From positions 1 to 64,000 of the IMG/VR virus record IMGVR_UViG_3300034072_000758: 64,000 bases of DNA; one strand, given 5' to 3'. Source of the DNA: a virus. Shown piece by piece: positions 30,684 through 39,001 of this stretch; position 1 is the first letter of the stretch, and the number at the start of each line of letters is the position of its first letter. The position numbers and the translations under genes were made by a program. Under the pieces are notes generated by a model. The model was not told the DNA's origin. It worked only from the letters and a program-made list of their open reading frames with translations, and did no database searches.

Positions 30684-32633
30684 ATGATCGTTGAGTCCAA
30701 AGTCCGCGAGATCGAAACATCCGACAATGTAAAGACCAAAGGTTTTAGCATTAAGGCAAGCGGTAAGGCATTCAAGTTGCTGTCGTCCGGTCTGTATAAG
30801 GACAAGATCAAAGCAATTATCCGCGAGATTTCGTGTAACGCTTATGACTCTCATAAGGCGGCGGGTAATCCAAATCCGTTCGATGTTCACCTTCCCAATC
30901 AATTCGATCCAACTTTCACGGTGAGAGACTATGGTACTGGCTTGTCCGATGAAGACATGCTGAACCTGTTCACCACATACTTTGAAAGCACCAAAACGAA
31001 CACCAACGATCAAATTGGTGCGTTCGGCCTTGGATCGAAATCTCCGTTCTCGTACACTACCCAATTTACAGCAACCAGCTTCTTCCCGATCAATGAAACA
31101 ACCCGGATGAAGTCGGTCTACCAAGTGTTCCTGAACAGCTACGATGAACCGTCGATTTCTTTGCTTCACCAAGAAGAAACAGATGAACCGTCTGGTTTAG
31201 AAATCAGCTTGTCCATCGAGCCACGAGACTTCAATACGTTCCAGCGCTCGGCGGTTGAGGTCTATCGATATTTCGACCTGAAACCCAATGTTACGCCGAC
31301 ACTAACATACCCGGAGTCACAAGTGTTCTTGGAAGGTGAGAAATATCGTGTTCTCAAGTATGGTAACGCTGTGGCAATTATGGGTGTTGTCGCGTATCCC
31401 ATAGACACCAGCATTATCAGCCACAAAGCCGCCAGATGGGCCGTAGAGCTTAAGTTTGATATTGGTGATGTAGACATCACCGCTGGTCGTGAAGAACTCT
31501 CATACGACCCCCAGACCATTGCTGCCGTTAACAAGGCTCTGGATGGTGTTGTGAATGACTATTACGCACAGGCATCGACCGAGATCAAGAAATGTAAAAC
31601 GATGAAGGAGGCGTATGAGTTTTATGGCAAATACTCAGAATACATGTCTGACCCTCTGCTGTTCCGTGGTCATAAAATTTCGACCGATGTGGTGAAATAT
31701 TGGAACGATACTACCGATAATGTTTCGGTCCAGAGAGTCGAGAACACTGGTCCGATCAAGGACTTTAATAAAAGTTTTGACATTGCCACAACGGACGCCA
31801 TCATTTTGGATGACGGGACGCCATGTCGCACAACCAAGCTTCGATATTGGAAGAACAGCCGCCGTGGCCGCGCGTGGGTATTTTCTCGCATCCCAGAAGT
31901 TCTTAAGAAGTCACTCGAAGGCTGGGAAATTATCAATCTCGCCGATCTTCCAAAACCACCCCCTCGTCCGCGCGCCAATTATTCATACGTTCGTCAAAAG
32001 CCAATTATGTCGGTTTTGAATGTTGCTACTGGCGCGCGCGAAGAAGAAACCGTCCGTCCTCTGGTCGAAGGGGAAGTATACATCCGTCACGGAACCGCCA
32101 ACTATTTGTATGGCGATCATATGATTTCGATGAATGATAGTGGCGTAAATTTCCTCGCGCTATGTAAGCTCTTGGGTTTGGATAAACTCTACTTTGTCAC
32201 CACTACCACCAACAAGAAGCATCTGGTCAACGCTGTTGACTTGAAGACATATGTTTCCAACCGAATGAATCATCCAGAAGTCCTCAGCATTCTTCGCTAT
32301 AATGAGATCGAAGATTCATCAACCATATCGGTTTTGAGGTCTCTGGTCACCATTATGGAAGAAAAGAACCCGGACCATGTTGTCCTCCCGGTCATCAAGC
32401 GAAAAGTTGAAGTTTACAGCATGGTCAACTATGACCTGAGACGCAAGTTCAAGCTTTATCCGCCGCATACCTATAATCGCCAGAAGAGTGAATTTGAACT
32501 CCAATGGGACGAATTGGTCATGCAATATCCGCTTCTCACCTCAGCATTGAACGGTAGAGAAAAACACACCTACATCACCCTCGTGGACGAACTCAATTCG
32601 TTGCGTGAAGCCCAGCAGAAAGTATCCGCGTAA
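30684..32633 (+). CDS. rIIA: rIIA-like protector protein (GHKL ATPase)
   Basis: 649 residues. The N-terminal third is a GHKL/Hsp90-type ATPase: AIIREISCNAYDSHKAAG (N box), VRDYGTGLSDEDM (G1), and IGAFGLGSKSPFSYT (G2/lid). T4 rIIA, a membrane-associated protein, guards infected cells against the lambda Rex exclusion system and affects lysis inhibition. The C-terminal two thirds are less conserved. It is joined to rIIB by TAATG as in T4. Confidence 0.9.
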   Translation: MIVESKVREIETSDNVKTKGFSIKASGKAFKLLSSGLYKDKIKAIIREISCNAYDSHKAAGNPNPFDVHLPNQFDPTFTVRDYGTGLSDEDMLNLFTTYFESTKTNTNDQIGAFGLGSKSPFSYTTQFTATSFFPINETTRMKSVYQVFLNSYDEPSISLLHQEETDEPSGLEISLSIEPRDFNTFQRSAVEVYRYFDLKPNVTPTLTYPESQVFLEGEKYRVLKYGNAVAIMGVVAYPIDTSIISHKAARWAVELKFDIGDVDITAGREELSYDPQTIAAVNKALDGVVNDYYAQASTEIKKCKTMKEAYEFYGKYSEYMSDPLLFRGHKISTDVVKYWNDTTDNVSVQRVENTGPIKDFNKSFDIATTDAIILDDGTPCRTTKLRYWKNSRRGRAWVFSRIPEVLKKSLEGWEIINLADLPKPPPRPRANYSYVRQKPIMSVLNVATGAREEETVRPLVEGEVYIRHGTANYLYGDHMISMNDSGVNFLALCKLLGLDKLYFVTTTTNKKHLVNAVDLKTYVSNRMNHPEVLSILRYNEIEDSSTISVLRSLVTIMEEKNPDHVVLPVIKRKVEVYSMVNYDLRRKFKLYPPHTYNRQKSEFELQWDELVMQYPLLTSALNGREKHTYITLVDELNSLREAQQKVSA

Positions 32634-33835
32634 TGTCCATCCCATTTTCCTATATCCACAACAAGGGCGTGGCCCTGTCGTTCATGTCTCGTTCGGGTAA
32701 AGTCATCACCTATGTTGATGCCGAATTTTACGAACCCGGTTTGGAACTCGTTCGGGAAATATTAAAGACACCGAAAGACACCCCCGAATACGACGCTCTG
32801 CGCGAAAAGCTAGAAAATTTGAACAAACTCGCCGAAAAAGTGATCAAGTCGATGAACGGCCACATCGAAATTCGCGGCGATCAAGTTCTATATGACGGCG
32901 AGCCGGTTCATAATACCATCGTGGATCGCATCATCGAAGGTGCTAAGGAAGATATGGATATGACATCTTATATCAACTTCCTCGAAAACCTCATGCTGAA
33001 CCCGTCGAACCAGACTGTTAACGAGGTCTATGATTTCATGGAGGCTAACTCTATGGGGATCACTGACGATGGTTATCTGTTGGCTTACAAGCGCGTTCGC
33101 GGGGATTTTAAAGACATCTACACCGGCAAGATGGATAACAGCCCCGGTACAGTCGTGCGGATGCCGCGCAACCGTGTGAACGATGATCGAACCCAAACCT
33201 GTTCACATGGCCTCCACGCCTGTTCCATGAATTATCTTCCGCATTACGGGACTTCGCCGGAAAACACGGTCGTAATTGTGAAGATTCACCCCAAGGACGT
33301 GGTGAGCATTCCTATTGACTACAAGAACGCTAAGATGCGTTGCTGTGAGTATCTGGTTTTGGCCGAATACACCGACCCGGATAAAGAAGACATTCTCGCC
33401 ACCCGCTTCATTTGGAGCGAAGAAGACCTCGAAGACGAGTTCGGCTCCGAAGACGATCATGATAATTTCGATAACGACGATTTCGATAACGATGATTGGT
33501 ATAAAAACCACGACGAACAGCCTTCTACCGAATATGAGAAAAATGATGAAGGTGTATACGACTGGAAGGGCGAGGGTGAGCCGAACTACCCCGCGTCCGA
33601 TCCATACGAAGTCGCCAAGTTCTATTCAACCACCGCTAATAGCGAAGTCCCAGAAGATGCCACCGACATCGACACAGAGCGCGCCAAGACTTATGGTGAT
33701 GTGCGCGAAGATGTTTTGCGCCAAGCGACTGGTCAAACGTTCGTTCCCAGCGCCTCGCTATTCTATAATAACGGACGTATTCAGGTTTCTCCGACACCTA
33801 AATATGATTCCAATAATGATGACAAGGAAGTATAA
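32633..33835 (+). CDS. rIIB: rIIB-like protector protein
   Basis: 400 residues. The conserved block YDFMEANSMGITDDGYLLAY followed by KRVRGDFKDIYTG and CSHGLHACSMNYLPHYG is diagnostic of rIIB. The first ~100 residues include a small YXDxEFYEPG-like DNA/protein-binding segment. After residue 260 the protein has an acidic DNDDFDNDDW repeat and a disordered tail absent from T4 rIIB. Works with rIIA. Overlaps the glutaredoxin start by one base. Confidence 0.88.
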   Translation: MSIPFSYIHNKGVALSFMSRSGKVITYVDAEFYEPGLELVREILKTPKDTPEYDALREKLENLNKLAEKVIKSMNGHIEIRGDQVLYDGEPVHNTIVDRIIEGAKEDMDMTSYINFLENLMLNPSNQTVNEVYDFMEANSMGITDDGYLLAYKRVRGDFKDIYTGKMDNSPGTVVRMPRNRVNDDRTQTCSHGLHACSMNYLPHYGTSPENTVVIVKIHPKDVVSIPIDYKNAKMRCCEYLVLAEYTDPDKEDILATRFIWSEEDLEDEFGSEDDHDNFDNDDFDNDDWYKNHDEQPSTEYEKNDEGVYDWKGEGEPNYPASDPYEVAKFYSTTANSEVPEDATDIDTERAKTYGDVREDVLRQATGQTFVPSASLFYNNGRIQVSPTPKYDSNNDDKEV

Positions 33836-34146
33836 TGAATATCGTAATTCATACGAAAACAGGTTGCCCGTACTGCGACAAGGCTAAGGAATTTCTTACC
33901 CAAAAGGGCATCAAGTACGACGCTATTCTTCATGACGATCTGTCCGACCGACAAGCGATGTATGATTCTTTTGGTTTGGAAGGGAACAAAAGAACTGTTC
34001 CTCAGATCGTTATCGACGGCATCCGTATCGGAGGCTATAACGAACTGGTATCGATGTCTGCGTTCCAAAACGATGACGCCGAACCCGGTTCGGATGGATG
34101 CTCCGAAGACGGTTTCTGCGCCATCAATTTCAGTGACGATTTCTAA
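33835..34146 (+). CDS. Glutaredoxin
   Basis: 103 residues. The redox site CPYC (11-14), the cis-Pro loop TVPQIVIDG, and IGGYNELV identify a classical dithiol glutaredoxin, which reduces ribonucleotide reductase for dNTP synthesis. A C-terminal extension after about residue 80 carries two further Cys six residues apart (GCSEDGFC) and ends in DDF. Such a tail is not part of the glutaredoxin fold and could be a relay. It overlaps the convergent CCA-adding gene by 4 bases. Confidence 0.9.
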   Translation: MNIVIHTKTGCPYCDKAKEFLTQKGIKYDAILHDDLSDRQAMYDSFGLEGNKRTVPQIVIDGIRIGGYNELVSMSAFQNDDAEPGSDGCSEDGFCAINFSDDF

Positions 34147-35285
34147 GCGAATTTCAACAAATCGTCTTTAGTTGCCTTAAAGTCGCTGTCGATCCAGATG
34201 GATTTCAGCGACTTTATTTTTGCCCCCATTTCGGGGCCGGGTTTGTATTTCCCGGTAGCCAGCAGATCATTCCCGTTGACCGGGAAATTCGGCACTTGAA
34301 AATCCGCGTAAGCAATATTGTCTCGGTGATAGATCAGAAATGCCTTTACGGCTTCCCTGCTGTAACCCCAAGCCAACATTTCTTTGACGAACTCTTCGCC
34401 GTACTTTCGATGTCCTTGCGATTGACTAATCAGCTTTTCCAAATCTTCGATCAGCTTGGCATCGTCTCGGCTCAGTTTCCATTCAGTAGGCAGACGGCGA
34501 GCCGACAAACGCCCGACAACCATAATCAGAACAGTGAATGGGTCGTTAGTCAGTTTATTGGCATGGGTGGCATGGGTTGGATGATTGAAATCCGTTCCGA
34601 TAGCCTTATCTACTCCCAATGTTTCCATCAGCGTCAGAACTTCATCGGCACGGTCCAGCATGACGATCTTGGACATTTCCTGCCAGATACGCTCGCGCGA
34701 AATCTTGCTCAAATTCGGAGCCAGAGTTCGGATGGCATTGATCGCATCCGAAGGATATTCGATCTTGCCGCCGAAACGACCATAGAAGCGGAACCATCGC
34801 AGGATGCGCAGATAGTCTTCGTCCAACCGCTCATAAGCGTTGCCGACGAAAACACATCGCCCAGCTTTCAGGTCCGACAGACCGTTGAACGGATCGATCA
34901 GTTCGCCTTCAAATGTCATAGACATCGCATTGAACGTCAGGTCACGGCGCGACAGGTCTTCGATCCAGTCACGAGTAAAAGAAACGTCAGCATGACGACC
35001 ATCGTGATTTTGCTCTGTGCGCAGGGAAGTGATCTCGTAGATTTCACCATCCAGAAGCACGCTGATGGTCCCGTGATCAATACCAGTCGGAATAGAATGA
35101 TACCCGTACTTCGTATAGATGCTGATCTGTTCTTGCGGATTTGCGTCCGTACAGAAATCGGTATCCTTCGGCTTGATACCTAATTGGTAATCACGAACAC
35201 ACCCGCCGACGAAACGAATATCAAAACCTTCCGCAACAAAATTATTTCTCAGTTTGATCAACGAAGGCTTAATAAAATCTTTCAT
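34143..35285 (-). CDS. cca: CCA-adding enzyme / tRNA nucleotidyltransferase
   Basis: It adds or repairs the 3' CCA of tRNA. 380 residues from the ATG at 35285, which has AAAAGGAGA ahead. A longer frame would run through the promoter. Class II nucleotidyltransferase motifs: FVGGCVRD (25-32), KPKDTDFC with the metal Asp41 and Asp43, RRDLTFNAM, and ERLDEDYLRILRWFRF for nucleotide recognition. The head and neck domains are intact. The C-terminal tail is shorter than in bacterial PcnB, which favours CCA addition over poly(A) synthesis, though that is not certain. It pairs conceptually with the Thg1-like enzyme. Confidence 0.92.
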   Translation of the reverse strand: MKDFIKPSLIKLRNNFVAEGFDIRFVGGCVRDYQLGIKPKDTDFCTDANPQEQISIYTKYGYHSIPTGIDHGTISVLLDGEIYEITSLRTEQNHDGRHADVSFTRDWIEDLSRRDLTFNAMSMTFEGELIDPFNGLSDLKAGRCVFVGNAYERLDEDYLRILRWFRFYGRFGGKIEYPSDAINAIRTLAPNLSKISRERIWQEMSKIVMLDRADEVLTLMETLGVDKAIGTDFNHPTHATHANKLTNDPFTVLIMVVGRLSARRLPTEWKLSRDDAKLIEDLEKLISQSQGHRKYGEEFVKEMLAWGYSREAVKAFLIYHRDNIAYADFQVPNFPVNGNDLLATGKYKPGPEMGAKIKSLKSIWIDSDFKATKDDLLKFA

Positions 35286-35317
35286 ATACGGGTCTCCTTT
35301 TAATCGATTTAAATTGA

Positions 35318-35345
35318 ATTGTATCACAGGTATTGTTATTGTCAA
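35318..35345 (-). promoter_or_regulatory. Early promoter for cca
   Basis: TTGACA, 16-bp spacer, TACAAT on the minus strand, about 33 nt before the ATG at 35285. Confidence 0.77.
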
Positions 35346-35366
35346 GTAGTACCAAGGACTAAGTAA

Positions 35367-36032
35367 ATGTCAAATACAAATCAAGCAAGTTATTTTACCG
35401 GACCACAAGGAGCACATGGTTCAGTTAATGTTTTAGGTTCTATGTTGGGTATTAGCACAAGTGCTGTAATAAAAACCCCACCGCTACGTGATCCTACTAT
35501 CAAAGCCTCTACGTTTTTCAAATCCGATGTAGTATACTCAACAGTTATTGATTTTCACGTCTCCATTTTCCAAGAAGTATACCCGGAATTTAGTGATGAT
35601 ATTGGTTCCGTAAATATCTCAAACTTTAATTTGGGGTCAAATGACAGCTTTTTGGCTTTCTCTACAATTGAAGTGAAAGATGCGTATGATAAGTGGTTCT
35701 CAAACTATTCCAAAATGTTTGGTTCGGAAAATCTTGCGAAGGCGAATTACTTTCCAACATTGACGCAACAAACTGATCTTTCGATAATAGCTGCCAAGCA
35801 TGACAAAACCGCAATTGACACTTCGTATATCACCGTACCAAACACTAGCATAACCAGTGATTCCGGCTATATCAATTTTCCTAGACAGTTCTATACTGAG
35901 CTTAAGGATGAATGGGCTTGGATTGTAACTAATTGTGAAAATCCAGTAAGCGTCTTAAAGGGACCGTATACCTATTATTGGGTTTTCACGAACAGCGACG
36001 ACGCCGTAAGATTCAAACTTTCACAAAAATAG
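35367..36032 (+). CDS. Unknown protein ending in the SD-DA-F motif
   Basis: 221 residues, Ser/Thr/Asn-rich and beta-like, with AT-rich codons. The end YYWVFTNSDDAVRFKLSQ matches the C-termini of the proteins starting at 28577 and 55465. Promoter unclear; ACTAAGTAA directly before the ATG may be a degenerate late element. Function unknown. Confidence 0.6.
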   Translation: MSNTNQASYFTGPQGAHGSVNVLGSMLGISTSAVIKTPPLRDPTIKASTFFKSDVVYSTVIDFHVSIFQEVYPEFSDDIGSVNISNFNLGSNDSFLAFSTIEVKDAYDKWFSNYSKMFGSENLAKANYFPTLTQQTDLSIIAAKHDKTAIDTSYITVPNTSITSDSGYINFPRQFYTELKDEWAWIVTNCENPVSVLKGPYTYYWVFTNSDDAVRFKLSQK

Positions 36033-36089
36033 TTAATTGTAATTTCGTCGCATATGTGCTTTGATGGTAAAATCAAAAGGAAATAGTTC

Positions 36090-36605
36090 ATGGGTAAGCT
36101 GGTAATTTTATCTAAGGAAGAAGCCGCGAAGAACATGTCGCGTTTTGGGGCCATTCAACCATCTGATAAATTCCGAACAATGGATGAATTACATGCGTTC
36201 GTAGAAAGTTTTGCGGGCGATTTTTTCATTGTCGGAAAGCTGGATACCTCAACCAAAGGTAATATGATTGATCGAGTAATTCCACTATCTTCGCTCGATG
36301 AAGTTAACATCGAAAAAGATAGCGTATATTTGGGTGGTTTCGAAACCATGAGCGATCTTCAACGCTGGATGATGATGGAAATCAACACCACTTTCTTCTT
36401 AAAGTCTGGTGCCGACGCCAAAAAAGTAAATGATATATTCGCCGAAATCGTTGCTCCCGAATATGGCTTTGTTACCTGCAACAGCGAATACGCCAAGTAC
36501 GTGATCACCGATGACGATCTCGCCTTGGTTTTTAAACTCAAGGTATCCGAAGACATAATTCAACACGACCCGAACATTAAATTGCCTTTCAAATCAGAAG
36601 CATGA
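36090..36605 (+). CDS. Unknown phage protein
   Basis: 171 residues, mixed alpha/beta. The C-terminal YVITDDDLALVFKLKV is a looser copy of the SD-DA-F motif. TTGTAA with a 16-bp spacer upstream is a weak promoter. Overlaps the hydrolase gene by 4 bases, indicating an operon. Function unknown. Confidence 0.6.
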   Translation: MGKLVILSKEEAAKNMSRFGAIQPSDKFRTMDELHAFVESFAGDFFIVGKLDTSTKGNMIDRVIPLSSLDEVNIEKDSVYLGGFETMSDLQRWMMMEINTTFFLKSGADAKKVNDIFAEIVAPEYGFVTCNSEYAKYVITDDDLALVFKLKVSEDIIQHDPNIKLPFKSEA

Positions 36606-37165
36606 CAAAGCTCGTCTGGTACATACACGGGGCCAACAGCACCCCGAACTCATTCAACTGGATACGAAGCAACCTTCCAGAGCATGATATTGTGCCTATC
36701 AGCTACGATCATTCCGTGTCCATTGATATAGTGATAGAAGACCTTGTTAAGCGCGCCCAAAAAGAAACTCGACCAATTAATATCATTGCTCATAGTCTTG
36801 GCGGTGTTATTGCTGTTCGGCTGGCACAAGAAGTAGCAATTAACAAGATCGTCACCTTAAGCTCGCCTTTTGGTGGCTCTAATAGTGCCAATATCATCAG
36901 ATGGTTTGCCCCCTCGCACCTGATGAATGACATCACGCCACAAAATAAAAATTACCTTTTGCTCAAAACTAATCGACCGGAGACTCCAATTTTATCCTTC
37001 GTGTCCAGCATTGGTTCTGTTTTAGGTGAAGAAACTGATGGCGTGGTAAGTGTTTCTAGCCAGAAAGCATTGCCTTATGCTACTTACGTCGATGTGAAAA
37101 TTAATCACTTCGAAGTATTGCTTTCTCCTGAAATTCTTGGTAGGGTGGAAGCCTTCTTATTTTAA
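36602..37165 (+). CDS. Alpha/beta hydrolase (lipase/esterase-like)
   Basis: 187 residues. YIHGANSTPNSF holds the oxyanion strand, and AHSLGG gives the nucleophile Ser65 in the elbow. Asp146 in ETDGVVS and His169 in INHFEVL complete a credible triad. The short length, without a lid, resembles PGAP1-like/lipase-class small hydrolases. Possible jobs are removal of host acyl groups, help with lysis, or lipid release. None is shown by the sequence. Confidence 0.82.
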   Translation: MTKLVWYIHGANSTPNSFNWIRSNLPEHDIVPISYDHSVSIDIVIEDLVKRAQKETRPINIIAHSLGGVIAVRLAQEVAINKIVTLSSPFGGSNSANIIRWFAPSHLMNDITPQNKNYLLLKTNRPETPILSFVSSIGSVLGEETDGVVSVSSQKALPYATYVDVKINHFEVLLSPEILGRVEAFLF

Positions 37166-37181
37166 TTGGGTGTCCCGTATC

Positions 37182-38441
37182 ATGCTATATGGTTTCCACG
37201 AAAATCATATCACTTTCAAAACCGCCATCGTGGCGTCGGATGTCGCGGCAGAGTTCGCCGACCTGACCCCTGAAATGTTTGCCGCGAATGATGGTTTTGT
37301 TGCGGCTTCGATCCCCGAAGTCAGTGAAATGCTAACGACCTATCCGGGTCTCTCAGACTTTCCGATTATCGTTGAGTTTCGCACCGAAAAGCAACGCGAA
37401 GCCTTCGATGAAAAACACGGGATCACAATTCTGCCTCTGGGTACGACCGACGAAGGCTTGGTTGATTATTCCAGCGTCATTGAGGTTCAATCCAAAATGA
37501 TTGCCTTGCCGGAAGGCGAGGAAGCCCCCCTCCAAACTATCGAACAGATGTACAATCTCGACATCGATGATCGATGGAGCACCTATACGCCGGAACAACT
37601 GGCGGCTATGGAGGCGATGAAAAAGAAAATACAATCCGACTCCAAGAAGAACTCCAATACCGCTGGTATGAGCGGTGACGGTTCGTTTGACCCTAACCAA
37701 GATCGCTCTGAGAACGGAGTTCGTGTCACGGACGTGCGCGTCAAGGAAGACGAGTCGGGGCGCAGCATCATCGACAACATCTTGGGTATGAAAGATACCC
37801 TTCTCGAACCGACCCACGAGTTTTTCATTGGTAAGGGCGAGAACTATTATCACAAGGTCGAAGTGTATGATAAGACCATCGAAGACATCAAGGATGTTAT
37901 CGAACTTCACCGCGCCAAGGTCTATAAGGACGCCGACTACGGTTGCTGGGTAGCCTTCGTGGCTGAGAAATCCGGTCGTAATGCCAAGAAGGCTTTGGAC
38001 GCCGCTGGTCTGTCCTATAAGCTCTATATCAGCGACGGTGACGGGAACGAATATGTACCGCCTGAGCATCTGGTGGAAGATGTGGAGCATCCGCGTCCGT
38101 GGAATGTCAACCGCGACAAACTTTGGGGCATGTCCGAGGAAGACATCAAGAAGAACAACAAGACCTACAAAGGCAAAGAATTTGCCTATACCGTCAAGGA
38201 ACTCGAATATCCGAAATCAGGCTGTATCGTGTACATCACGCCGTTCGCTTATTTTGAACAACAGAATAAGATGTGGTCTGGTCCGCTGGGTATCTCACAC
38301 ATCCTGCCATCCGATTTCGTGGAAAAAGAACCGGGCGTCTATTACTCGCCGTATAACGAGAACATGACGATGCATAAGCTCTCGGAAAAGGGCTTCATCG
38401 ATAACATGTTCTTGAAGACCTATTTGAACGAACACGCTTAA
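37182..38441 (+). CDS. Unknown phage protein
   Basis: 419 residues from ATG 37182. A TTG 15 codons earlier overlaps the hydrolase gene and is less likely. N-terminal alpha/beta domain, then a Ser/Asn/Asp-rich linker (about residues 165-200), then a globular C-terminal domain with repeated charged helices (DKTIEDIKDVIELHRAKVYK) and a Tyr-rich end. GC-rich codons. A terminator follows. No family recognised. Confidence 0.6.
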   Translation: MLYGFHENHITFKTAIVASDVAAEFADLTPEMFAANDGFVAASIPEVSEMLTTYPGLSDFPIIVEFRTEKQREAFDEKHGITILPLGTTDEGLVDYSSVIEVQSKMIALPEGEEAPLQTIEQMYNLDIDDRWSTYTPEQLAAMEAMKKKIQSDSKKNSNTAGMSGDGSFDPNQDRSENGVRVTDVRVKEDESGRSIIDNILGMKDTLLEPTHEFFIGKGENYYHKVEVYDKTIEDIKDVIELHRAKVYKDADYGCWVAFVAEKSGRNAKKALDAAGLSYKLYISDGDGNEYVPPEHLVEDVEHPRPWNVNRDKLWGMSEEDIKKNNKTYKGKEFAYTVKELEYPKSGCIVYITPFAYFEQQNKMWSGPLGISHILPSDFVEKEPGVYYSPYNENMTMHKLSEKGFIDNMFLKTYLNEHA

Positions 38442-38451
38442 ATTCGTTCAT

Positions 38452-38484
38452 GAGCGCGGTCAATCCAGATCGCGCTCTTATTTT
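38452..38484 (+). terminator. Rho-independent terminator
   Basis: GAGCGCGGTC...GATCGCGCTC stem (one G-U pair) followed by TTATTTT, just after the 419-residue gene. Confidence 0.78.
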
Positions 38485-38501
38485 ACAGTAAAGCGTTAAC
38501 C

Positions 38502-38987
38502 ATGTTTGTAGCAGAGTTCAAAAAATTAGAAGAAGGTGATAAGGTAATTGTCACCAAGGGTGAGCGTAAGGATCAAATCGGAACCGTAACTAAAAAATCA
38601 TATTCTCGTTATGTGACGGTATTGTTTGAAGATGGTTCGGACGAAAGATTCGAGCATTCTGAGTTAAAAATGGAAACACAGAAAGACGATTATCTTTCTG
38701 ACACTCTGGGTAGAAAATTCAAACCTAATCAGCATGTGGTTTACGTCTCCAAACGTTTTGAACGACTAATCATGGGTGTGGGTCGCATCACAAAAGTGAA
38801 CCCTTCTGGTAAGGTCTTTATCGATAAGATTATGGAGGATGGTGAGAATGTCACCACCAAGCAATCCTTCATAACCGATTATACGAAATGCTTCATTATC
38901 CCAATCAATGATGAAGATGTAGTGATCGGCATCCTTCATGAATGGGATAAACAAAAGATGCTTGAGCATTTTAAAGACCGGGATTAA
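38502..38987 (+). CDS. KOW-motif-like protein
   Basis: 161 residues. EEGDKVIVTKGERKDQIGTV near the N-terminus has the shape of a KOW motif (beta hairpin with invariant Gly), found in NusG and ribosomal proteins that bind RNA. Two further SH3-like stretches follow (VTVLFEDGS; NQHVVYVSKRF). It may bind RNA, ribosome or RNA polymerase. The assignment is by short motif only. A bidirectional terminator follows. Confidence 0.5.
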   Translation: MFVAEFKKLEEGDKVIVTKGERKDQIGTVTKKSYSRYVTVLFEDGSDERFEHSELKMETQKDDYLSDTLGRKFKPNQHVVYVSKRFERLIMGVGRITKVNPSGKVFIDKIMEDGENVTTKQSFITDYTKCFIIPINDEDVVIGILHEWDKQKMLEHFKDRD

Positions 38988-39001
38988 TCCCGGTCTTTTT
39001 T
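38974..39001. terminator. Bidirectional terminator
   Basis: AAGACCGGG-ATTAAT-CCCGGTCTT perfect hairpin with T run, between the convergent KOW-like and adhesin genes. Confidence 0.88.

Noticed and set aside
34296-35183. Long plus-strand frame opposite the CCA-adding enzyme
   Set aside because: Antisense shadow of a gene with all nucleotidyltransferase motifs.
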